Both the position numbers and the translations under genes were made by a program. The notes below the pieces were generated by a model. It searched no databases, was not told the origin of the DNA, and saw nothing but the letters and a program-made list of their open reading frames with translations. Below are positions 1 through 5,794 of a stretch of 17,195 bases of DNA, in pieces. Position 1 is the first letter of the stretch, and every line of letters begins with the position of its first letter. Where the stretch lies: positions 1 to 17,195 of the forward strand of contig CAYYGM010000090.1 in NCBI GenBank assembly GCA_964471555.1. Direction: 5' to 3'. This stretch comes from JADLFV01 sp964471555 (lineage in GTDB: Bacteria; Planctomycetota; Phycisphaerae; Phycisphaerales; Phycisphaeraceae).

Positions 1-269
1 CCGCTGTCGCAGGTTTTGTAGTAATCCAGCAGTTGCCGACACGCGCCCGGCAGATCGCCCGATTGGTATGCCTGCCTGACCTTTTCCAGTCCGGGCCGAT
101 CCAGATCGAAGGCCTGGAAAAGCTGACCCGTCCACTGCGGCCAGGCTTGGCAAAGCTGCTCGACACTTTCGAGTTTTTTCCAGTCGATGTTGGGATCGTC
201 CGCGCGGGCAAGGCAGACAGTGCAGCACATGGCCATCGCGGCCAACAGTAAAACGGTGCGTAAGCTCAT
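1..269 (-). CDS. Heparinase II/III-like secreted enzyme, N-terminal fragment (runs off left edge)
   Basis: This is the first 89 codons of a gene continuing beyond the window. ATG at 269 opens a signal peptide: a short positive start, a hydrophobic run of Leu/Val/Ala/Cys, then a cleavage-like LARAD near residue 22. The segment after it, with FDLDRPGLEKVRQAY followed by a GDLPGACRQLLDYY stretch, resembles the helical N-terminal domain of heparinase II/III-family polysaccharide lyases, which cleave uronic-acid-containing polysaccharides in the periplasm or outside the cell. The family call rests on this N-terminal pattern alone; the catalytic part is not in view. The gene starts 40 bases after the stop of the upstream prepilin gene on the same strand, so the two are probably co-transcribed. 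No strong Shine-Dalgarno sequence is seen before the ATG. Reading is continuous from 269 to base 1 without a stop. Confidence 0.7.
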   Translation of the reverse strand, partial: MSLRTVLLLAAMAMCCTVCLARADDPNIDWKKLESVEQLCQAWPQWTGQLFQAFDLDRPGLEKVRQAYQSGDLPGACRQLLDYYKTCDS

Positions 270-309
270 GGAATCCCAACGTTGAAGAGAAGACTCAAAC
301 GTTCATGCG

Positions 310-1071
310 TCAATACATCACACGGTGATCACGGTCAAGAAAATCATTGAACAGATCATCGGCCTGACTGGGTGCGGAACTGGGCCGCACGGAAAGGGGC
401 GAGTTGATGGCCAAACCTAAATCGCTGAGATACGTGGTGAAATCCGTGCGGCTGACGACCTGGGCCGAGCCGTCACCATAGCCGACGTTCATCATCCTGA
501 CATGCGTCGTATTCAACGAGTAGTCCATGCCCGCAGCGGGCTGAAGCTTATCCAAGGCCACCACCTTGCCCGCCAGGTCTCCAATGAGGGGGAACTGCAC
601 GCCGGGCTGATCGGAGTACGTCCAGTTCACCGTGCCCCACGGCCGCTGCGAGTAGGTTGAGCGGGAACGGGCCCGGGTCAGGCCGGTGGTAGCCGGCGGC
701 CAGTTCCAGGAAGCGAACATGTCGCTGCCAAGAAAATCGCTTGCTCCCGGGCAAATGTGAAAACGCCAATCGTTGGCGTAATGACCGCGATAGGTGTAGC
801 CGAACTGGATGTACGAGTTTGGCTTGTCGCCGAAAGAAAAAAAGTAGTTGCCATCCTGGCTGGACAGCCAGCCGATCGGAACCAGGTCCTGGTAATCGTT
901 GGCGTAGACAGCGTAAATCTGCATGATCTGACGTACGTTGGAGCCGCAGGTTACCACGCGGGCGGCGTCGCGGCTCTTGCGCAGAGCGGGCAACAGGATC
1001 GAGATCAGCAAGGCGATGATGCTGATGACCACAAGCAGTTCAATCAATGTAAAGGCATTGCGTCTTGGCAT
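310..1071 (-). CDS. Prepilin-like protein with N-terminal methylation motif and H-X9-DG C-terminal motif (prepilin 1)
   Basis: A 253-residue protein with a six-residue leader MPRRNA, then the class III/type IV prepilin motif FTLIELL (residues 7-13) running into a hydrophobic helix that ends in LLPAL. Cleavage would be after Ala6 (Gly is usual, Ala is tolerated) by a prepilin peptidase, leaving a pseudopilin-like protein anchored in the inner membrane. His190 followed nine residues later by Asp200-Gly201 is the H-X9-DG motif of the planctomycete, verrucomicrobial and lentisphaeral prepilin-like family. These proteins are numerous in such genomes and their role is not settled. ATG at 1071 was chosen because GGAG lies about 8 bases upstream and the leader has normal length; an in-frame TTG at 1167 would overlap the upstream gene and add a non-prepilin-like leader. 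It lies 92 bases after PEP1 and 40 before the heparinase gene. Its C-terminal DRDHRVMY resembles the second prepilin's DRDHKMGY. Confidence 0.93.
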   Translation of the reverse strand: MPRRNAFTLIELLVVISIIALLISILLPALRKSRDAARVVTCGSNVRQIMQIYAVYANDYQDLVPIGWLSSQDGNYFFSFGDKPNSYIQFGYTYRGHYANDWRFHICPGASDFLGSDMFASWNWPPATTGLTRARSRSTYSQRPWGTVNWTYSDQPGVQFPLIGDLAGKVVALDKLQPAAGMDYSLNTTHVRMMNVGYGDGSAQVVSRTDFTTYLSDLGLAINSPLSVRPSSAPSQADDLFNDFLDRDHRVMY

Positions 1072-1120
1072 GTTGATGACTCCAACCCCTTGGATGCGAG
1101 ATCGACACTGTCGATCAAAC

Positions 1121-1148
1121 GCGCGGGGCGCGGTCAGGCGACCCGTGC
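1121..1148 (-). other. Stem-loop 3' of PEP1 (one of three similar ones)
   Basis: An 11-base GC-rich arm at 1121-1131 pairs with 1138-1148 with two mismatches, around the six-base loop GGTCAG (plus strand). It sits between the PEP1 stop (1164) and the prepilin 1 start (1071) and has counterparts after PEP2 and PEP3 with nearly the same loop. No U-tract follows, so an mRNA-processing, stability or attenuating role fits better than a classical terminator; this is inference. Confidence 0.5.
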
Positions 1149-1163
1149 GAAAAGTGGTTGCAT

Positions 1164-2171
1164 TCAACGATCCACGCGACGACGCAGGGCCAGCGGCAAC
1201 GCCAAGGCCAGCAGGCTCAGGCTGGCCGGCTCGGGAATGCTCACCAGGGCCAGGGCCTGATCAAAACTCAGGTCCGTGGCGGTGCCGTAGCCCCAGTTGT
1301 CGCCGACGATCTGCAGGTCGGCCAGGTTGACCGTGCCGTCGAAGGTGAAGTCGGCGCTGGACCAACTGACGCCGCTGGCCTGCCAGTTGTCACCGAGGAT
1401 CTGCAGGTCAGCCAGGTTCACCATGCCGTCGTTGTTGGCATCGCCGGGCTGGATCACGTCATACTCCAGGCGCAGCGTGGCGCCGGGATTGGTGCTGTCC
1501 TGCCGTTCGCCGAAGTATTCGTTGGTGCCGTAGGCGCTGGTGTAGGTGAAGACGGCGGTCTGATCGCCCTGGAGGATGAGATTCAGATTGTTGAGCAGAT
1601 CCGCGTCGGTCCAGGCCACGCCGCCGTGATAGGTGTCCGTCCCCTCGTACAGAGCGGTGCGATTGACGGACCAGACCATCGTGGGGGTGGTGTTGATCAT
1701 GCTCAGGACGCCCTGCCACTTCACGAGGCTGAAATCAACCATGGCGGCGTTGAGGGCCTGGGTGCCGCCGTTCTGCTCGAAGCCGGTGGTCGCGCCGTAG
1801 GACGCCGCAGCGGTGGTCCAGTCCAGCGTGGTTTCATTCCAATCGTCAGCCACATCCACCAGTGAGGTAAACACGTGATAGTTCCTGCTGGTGCGCAGTT
1901 CGTACACGCCGACCTGAGCCGAGGTGATCACCGCGCCGGCGGGGAGTGCGGACATATCGAACGCCGTGTAGGTCAAAGCGCCGTTGAAGCAATCCAAGTT
2001 ATAAATGGTGCCGGACAGCAGCTTGTAATCGATCACCTCCGTGACATTGTCACGAGAAACCGTATTGTCCTTGTAGGTTTCGATGTCCACACTGACGGCC
2101 ACGGCCTGTGCGGCAAACACGCTCGCCACGGCCAAAACACCCAGCAGAGCTTTACCCGATTGCATCTTCAT
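1164..2171 (-). CDS. DNRLRE-domain surface protein with dockerin repeats and PEP-CTERM anchor (PEP1)
   Basis: A 335-residue exported protein. Residues 1-26 form a signal peptide. Residues about 27-238 look like a DNRLRE/CBM96-type beta-sandwich: a DWNETTLDW strand (110-118) and the terminal ATLRLEYDV strand (231-239) match the family's W.E.T..W and P.L.V.Y patterns. Residues 243-293 hold two dockerin type I-like calcium-binding repeats (GDANNDGMVNLADLQILGDNW; FTFDGTVNLADLQIVGDNW). The C-terminus is a PEP-CTERM sorting signal: SIPEPASLSL, a hydrophobic helix and RRRVDR. By family knowledge, exosortase/archaeosortase-type enzymes process such tails for surface display or release. ATG at 2171 has AGGAGG five bases upstream, better placed than the internal ATG at 2165. 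It is a paralogue of the genes at 2442-3461 and 4428-5216. The dockerin could bind a cohesin partner or only act as a structural calcium module; neither is shown here. Confidence 0.93.
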   Translation of the reverse strand: MKMQSGKALLGVLAVASVFAAQAVAVSVDIETYKDNTVSRDNVTEVIDYKLLSGTIYNLDCFNGALTYTAFDMSALPAGAVITSAQVGVYELRTSRNYHVFTSLVDVADDWNETTLDWTTAAASYGATTGFEQNGGTQALNAAMVDFSLVKWQGVLSMINTTPTMVWSVNRTALYEGTDTYHGGVAWTDADLLNNLNLILQGDQTAVFTYTSAYGTNEYFGERQDSTNPGATLRLEYDVIQPGDANNDGMVNLADLQILGDNWQASGVSWSSADFTFDGTVNLADLQIVGDNWGYGTATDLSFDQALALVSIPEPASLSLLALALPLALRRRVDR

Positions 2172-2441
2172 ATCGACCTCCTCTGTGACAAGAAAAGTGA
2201 AAAAGAACCGCCCCCTGCCATCTTTGGGCAGGTACAGGTCGGGAACAGCACATCGTCGTTGGGTTGCGATTCGTGTGAAAAACCGCCATGACTCAAATGC
2301 CAGGGATCACCAGCCGGCAGAATCAGCGTCAATCGTGGACCACTGATCATGGACGAGATTCCCATTCCGTGACACGTCAAAGACCACTGCGAGTCAAACG
2401 CGCCGGCCGCGATCAGGCGACCTGCGCGGAAGGAGGTTGCA
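2172..2441 (-). other. Intergenic leader between PEP2 and PEP1
   Basis: These 270 bases carry the stem-loop after PEP2 and the AGGAGG ribosome binding site of PEP1. Minus-strand reading from a GTG near 2380 is open but has no family signature and runs into the PEP1 start, so it is not called. I found no convincing -35/-10 pair, though the length of the gap leaves room for a separate PEP1 promoter. Confidence 0.4.
2400..2427 (-). other. Stem-loop 3' of PEP2 (one of three similar ones)
   Basis: Arms at 2400-2410 and 2417-2427 pair over 11 positions with two non-Watson-Crick pairs, one of which is G-U in RNA. The loop is GATCAG (plus strand). It begins 14 bases past the PEP2 stop and matches the elements after PEP1 and PEP3 in position, arm length and loop. 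Confidence 0.5.
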
Positions 2442-3461
2442 TTAACGATCGACGCGCCGGCGCAGCGCCCACGGAAGTGCCAAAGCCAACAGGCTCAAGC
2501 TCGCCGGCTCGGGAATGTTCACCAGGGCCAGGGCCTGATCAAAACTCAGGTCCGGGCTGGTGCCGTAGCCCCAGTTGTCGCCGACGATCTGCAGGTCGGC
2601 CAGGTTGACCGTGCCGTCGAAGGTGAAGTCCGCATTGACCCAGGAGACTTTCTCCGCCTGCCAGTTGTCGCCGAGGATCTGAAGGTCCGCCAGATTGACC
2701 ATGCCGTCGTTGTTGGCATCGCCGGGGTGGATCACGTCATACTCCAGACGCAGCGTGGGCCCGGGGCCGTCGGTACTGCGCCGCTCGGCGAAATACTGGT
2801 TCTTGCCATAGACGCAGGAGAAGGCAAACACCGGGATCTGGTCGCCGTTGCTGAAAATCAGGTTGAGGTTGTTGAGCAGTTCGGCATCCTCCCAGCCCAC
2901 GCCGTCGTGGTAGGTATCGGTGCCGGCATACAGATTGTCAGCCGGGCGGCTGGTGGACCAGACCATGTCTGCGGGCACGGCATTCATGGCCAGCCGACCC
3001 TGCCACAAATTCCGGCTGACATCGACCATGGCCGTGGCGGCGTTCTGGGTGGCGCCGTTCTGCTCAGTGGCGGTGGTGCAGAAGTAAGATGCCGCCGCAG
3101 TGTTCCAGTCCAGGGTGGTTTCATCCCAATCGTCCGCCACATCCACCAGCGAAACAAAAGCCGGGAAACCACTGTTGCTGGTGCGCTGATCGTACACGCC
3201 GACCTGGGCGCCGGTGATCACCGCCCCGGTGGGCAGCGAAGACAGGTCAAAGGCGGCGTAGGTCAACGCCCCGTTGTTGCAGTCGAGGTTGAGCACACCG
3301 CCCAGGGTACCGCTGTAATCGAGCACGGCCGTGGTATTGTCGCGGTAAACCGTGTTGTCCTTGAAGGTTTCGATGTCCGTGGAGGTGGCGGCCGCCTGCG
3401 TGGCCATCCAGCCTACCGTAACCAATCCAACTGCCACAGTCTTTTGGAGTTTCATCATCAT
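2442..3461 (-). CDS. DNRLRE-domain surface protein with dockerin repeats and PEP-CTERM anchor (PEP2)
   Basis: A 339-residue paralogue of PEP1 with the same order of parts: signal peptide (1-25), DNRLRE/CBM96-like domain (about 26-242, with DWDETTLDW at 111-119 and PTLRLEYDV at 235-243), two dockerin-like repeats (247-298), and a PEP-CTERM tail (NIPEPASLSL, hydrophobic helix, RRRVDR). ATG at 3461 is the first of three consecutive ATG codons and has AGGAGG six bases upstream. It follows prepilin 2 after 51 bases, probably in one transcript. Its dockerin-encoding DNA contains a 72-base tract identical to PEP1, while its N-terminal part often matches PEP3 better (the GTLGGVL and DCNNG region, the ERRSTDGPG stretch), so the gene is mosaic. 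The likely role is a cell-surface or matrix protein binding glycans or other surface proteins; the exact partner is unknown. Confidence 0.93.
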   Translation of the reverse strand: MMMKLQKTVAVGLVTVGWMATQAAATSTDIETFKDNTVYRDNTTAVLDYSGTLGGVLNLDCNNGALTYAAFDLSSLPTGAVITGAQVGVYDQRTSNSGFPAFVSLVDVADDWDETTLDWNTAAASYFCTTATEQNGATQNAATAMVDVSRNLWQGRLAMNAVPADMVWSTSRPADNLYAGTDTYHDGVGWEDAELLNNLNLIFSNGDQIPVFAFSCVYGKNQYFAERRSTDGPGPTLRLEYDVIHPGDANNDGMVNLADLQILGDNWQAEKVSWVNADFTFDGTVNLADLQIVGDNWGYGTSPDLSFDQALALVNIPEPASLSLLALALPWALRRRVDR

Positions 3462-3512
3462 GCTTTACCTCCTGTAGAAAACGGTGTAAGCGAATGGTCA
3501 TGGAGCCATCGG

Positions 3513-4334
3513 TCAATAGCCCATCTTGTGATCACGGTCGAGCAGGTAGTTGTACAGGTCGTCATGTTGGGTCTGTACGCCGGGTGCACTCTCGGTCCGC
3601 TCGCTAAGGGGGGTACTCAAGGTCAGGCCCACGCTGGCCAGATAACTGGAGTACTCATCGCGGCTGAACATGCGGGCCGATCCGTCACCGTAAGCGTGGT
3701 TGAGGCCGCTGACGTGCGAGAAGTTCAACGAAAGCCCCACGCTGCCGGTGTTGTTGGCGCCAGGCTGCAAGCGATCGGAAGCCAGCACTTTGCCGGCAAG
3801 TTCGCCCATGCGGGGGAAAACAACCGGGCTGTTCCAGTTCTCCCACTCGACGTTGCCCCACGGCCGCTGCGAGTAGTTGGAGCGGGAGTAATTGTCTGTC
3901 TGGTGTCCCGGGGCCCAGTTGGCGGAACGGAACATGTCCTCCATCTTGCCGTTGGACGCTGAGGGACAGACGTGATAGTGCCAGTCACTGGTGTACCCGC
4001 CGCGATAGATGCAGCCGAACTGAATGTAGTTACCACCGCCCGGACCACTATAGAACAAATAGTTGAACGACTGCTGATTGCGCCAGCCGATGGGAACCTG
4101 ATCTTTGTAGTCGATGGCGTAGGCGGCATAGACCTGGGCGATCTGCCGCACGTTGGCCGAGCAGGCCACCATGCGGGTCGTGTCCCGGCTCTTGCGCAAG
4201 GCCGGCAGCAGGATCGATATCAGCAAGGCGATGATGCTGATGACCACCAGCAATTCGATCAGGGTAAAGGCTCGTGTCTGATTGCTCTGACGTTGCATGC
4301 TGCTGGACTGCTTCCTGCGTTGGACCGCAAACAT
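3513..4334 (-). CDS. Prepilin-like protein with H-X9-DG motif (prepilin 2)
   Basis: A 273-residue paralogue of prepilin 1. After a basic leader of 22 residues comes the AFTLIELL prepilin motif (Phe23 first after cleavage) and the same ISIIALLISILLPAL helix. His207 and Asp217-Gly218 form the H-X9-DG motif, and the C-terminus DDLYNYLLDRDHKMGY parallels prepilin 1. The start is uncertain: ATG at 4334 has AGGA eight bases upstream and is preferred, while ATG at 4298 would give a shorter leader of ten residues but its AGGA is about 14 bases away. Both ATGs follow a similar CAGGAAGC stretch. The gene lies between PEP3 (93 bases upstream) and PEP2 (51 bases downstream), repeating the PEP1-prepilin 1 arrangement. 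It would be cleaved by a prepilin peptidase and be inner-membrane bound or assembled into a pseudopilus; this is known for the family, not shown here. Confidence 0.92.
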   Translation of the reverse strand: MFAVQRRKQSSSMQRQSNQTRAFTLIELLVVISIIALLISILLPALRKSRDTTRMVACSANVRQIAQVYAAYAIDYKDQVPIGWRNQQSFNYLFYSGPGGGNYIQFGCIYRGGYTSDWHYHVCPSASNGKMEDMFRSANWAPGHQTDNYSRSNYSQRPWGNVEWENWNSPVVFPRMGELAGKVLASDRLQPGANNTGSVGLSLNFSHVSGLNHAYGDGSARMFSRDEYSSYLASVGLTLSTPLSERTESAPGVQTQHDDLYNYLLDRDHKMGY

Positions 4335-4386
4335 AGCTGGCTTCCTGTGCCGGGTGATGCGAGTTCGGCCACGTTGGCTCTGCAAA

Positions 4387-4416
4387 CCGCAGCGGCGCGG
4401 TCAAGCGCCGTTGCGG
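4387..4416 (-). other. Stem-loop 3' of PEP3 (strongest of three)
   Basis: A 12-base arm at 4387-4398 pairs with 4405-4416 with a single mismatch around the loop GGTCAA (plus strand). It begins 11 bases after the PEP3 stop and precedes prepilin 2. There is no downstream U-tract. It is the best paired of the three related elements. Confidence 0.55.
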
Positions 4417-4427
4417 GAAAACGAGGA

Positions 4428-5216
4428 TCAGTCACGTTTGCGCGACAACACCAGAATCGTGCCCAGGGCCAGCAGGCCCAGGCTGGCCGGTTCGGGAACG
4501 ACGTATTCCAGACGCAGCGTGGCGCCGGGGCCGTCCGTACTGCGCCGTTCAGCGAAGTACTGGTTCTTGCCGTACGCAGTGGAGAACGCGAACACCGCCA
4601 CCTGATCGCCGTTGAGCACGTCGTTCAGGGCGCTGACCAACTCGGCATCGGTCCAGGCCACGCCACCGTGGTAGGTGTCCGTACCGGTGTAGAGATTGGC
4701 GGCCGAACGGCTGGTGGACCAGACCTGGCCGGCCGGGTTGGCGTTCATGGAAATGTTGCCGTACCAAAGCACATCACTGACAGCGATCATGGACGTGTTG
4801 GCCGTCTGGGTTCCGCCGACCTGCTCGATGCCGGTGGTGGCGCCGTAAGAGGCAGCCGCGGTGGTCCAGTCAAGCGTGGTCTCGTCCCAGTCATCTGCCA
4901 CGTCAGCCAGGGCGACGTAGATCGTGTAGTTGTTGCTGGTGCGTTGATCGAACACGCCGACCTGAGCGCCGGTGATCACCGCCCCGCTGGGCAACGCGCT
5001 GAGGTCGAAGGCGGCGTAGGTCAGCTCACCGTTGTTGCAGTCCACGCTGAGGACGCCACCCAGGGTTCCGCTGTAATCGAGCACGCCCGAGACGTTGTCG
5101 CGGTATACCGAATTGTCCTTGAACGTTTCGATGTCCATGGTCGCAGCCATGGATTGGGCTGCCACGCAGCCAACCGCCACCATGCCAACCAGAAATGTTC
5201 TTGCGTGTTTCATCAT
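4428..5216 (-). CDS. DNRLRE-domain surface protein with PEP-CTERM anchor, no dockerin (PEP3)
   Basis: A 262-residue exported protein, first gene of the surface cluster. Signal peptide at 1-25, DNRLRE/CBM96-like domain at about 26-238 (DWDETTLDW at 109-117, ATLRLEYVV at 232-240), then directly the PEP-CTERM tail: VPEPASLG, hydrophobic helix, SRKRD. The dockerin pair found in PEP1 and PEP2 is absent; the domain's last strand joins straight to the sorting signal without a remnant. This may be the simpler ancestral form or a loss. ATG at 5216 has GGAGGA six bases upstream and is preferred to the next codon, also ATG. A sigma-70-like promoter is placed at 5598-5626, giving a leader of about 375 bases. 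The product should be exported and sorted by an exosortase encoded elsewhere. Confidence 0.93.
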   Translation of the reverse strand: MMKHARTFLVGMVAVGCVAAQSMAATMDIETFKDNSVYRDNVSGVLDYSGTLGGVLSVDCNNGELTYAAFDLSALPSGAVITGAQVGVFDQRTSNNYTIYVALADVADDWDETTLDWTTAAASYGATTGIEQVGGTQTANTSMIAVSDVLWYGNISMNANPAGQVWSTSRSAANLYTGTDTYHGGVAWTDAELVSALNDVLNGDQVAVFAFSTAYGKNQYFAERRSTDGPGATLRLEYVVPEPASLGLLALGTILVLSRKRD

Positions 5217-5727
5217 TGATCTTCCTCCAAAAATGGGTTGTTGAGAAATCCCGGGAAACTTACTTCACGCGTGCACGAACGTTATTGCAGAACTTGATCA
5301 CACAACTGCGACCCGACAACGCGATCTTCATCTCATTTAGACCTCGATTCTGAAATGGAGCTGATCTATCGCCATATTGTGCACTTCCAAATTGTCAGCC
5401 AAGTCGGTTTGCGCGGTTTGGATCATCGAGAGCATGTCACACATTTGCTTGGACGATCTCATCTTTCCCCGTCACACGGACTTTGATTCAATTCACAGTT
5501 GAAATTCCGTTATCAACCGCACCTCGTCGCCTGATTCGATGAACGCACGACTGTCAAACCAAAAAATCACACCAGATGCACAAACGATGATGCAACAAGT
5601 GTAACTCCACATTTCGGGCCTGTCAAGGTGTTTTTGCATATATCACACAGACCCGCCGCCTTATGTACGTTGACACCCATTGGGGATGATTCAGGGCATG
5701 AAAAACGGGTCAGTTTCGCAGAAATGA
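5217..5727 (-). other. Long leader/intergenic region upstream of PEP3
   Basis: About 510 bases of noticeably lower GC content than the flanking genes, without a convincing gene. It contains the promoter at 5598-5626, the PEP3 ribosome binding site and a possible 12-codon reading frame (MAIDQLHFRIEV, ATG at 5375, stop at 5337) with GGAAG eight bases before its ATG. I see no recognisable riboswitch or tRNA. Plus-strand frames here have no support. Confidence 0.45.
5598..5626 (-). promoter_or_regulatory. Sigma-70-like promoter for the PEP/prepilin cluster
   Basis: On the minus strand a perfect -35 hexamer TTGACA (5621-5626) is followed, after exactly 17 bases, by TACACT (5598-5603), which matches four of six -10 consensus bases. 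Transcription would start near 5591 and read toward PEP3. The surrounding AT-rich DNA supports it. No start site is known. Confidence 0.55.
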
Positions 5728-5751
5728 CACGACCCCCTTGCGGGGGCCGTG
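5728..5751 (-). terminator. Strong hairpin after xerC/xerD-type gene, probable terminator
   Basis: A 10-base-pair stem (5728-5737 with 5742-5751) with one G-U pair closes on a GCAA tetraloop of the GNRA class when read on the minus strand. It lies 43 bases past the recombinase stop and is followed by a short U-containing stretch (TCATTTC), not a long U-tract. It would separate recombinase transcription from the downstream surface cluster. Confidence 0.55.
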
Positions 5752-5794
5752 CCGGTGAACGGTTTGTCGAACGTGTGCGTCCCTGCGGGCGCTG

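Noticed and set aside
33..251. Plus-strand 72-codon frame at the left edge
   Set aside because: The opposite strand encodes a signal peptide and heparinase-like N-terminus in a continuous frame; the plus frame has no family signature.
1072..1167. Upstream extension of prepilin 1 to a TTG at 1167
   Set aside because: The extra 32 residues are not like a prepilin leader, they cover the conserved stem-loop, and the ATG at 1071 has a better ribosome binding site.
2168..2380. 70-codon minus-strand frame between PEP2 and PEP1
   Set aside because: Starts with GTG, overlaps the PEP1 ribosome binding site and start, and shows no signature.
2727..5219. Two long plus-strand frames (2727-3962 and 3972-5219, over 400 codons each)
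   Set aside because: They are antisense to PEP and prepilin genes with clear domains, and reflect GC-rich codon bias; their translations are repetitive His/Val/Gly-rich text with no recognisable fold.
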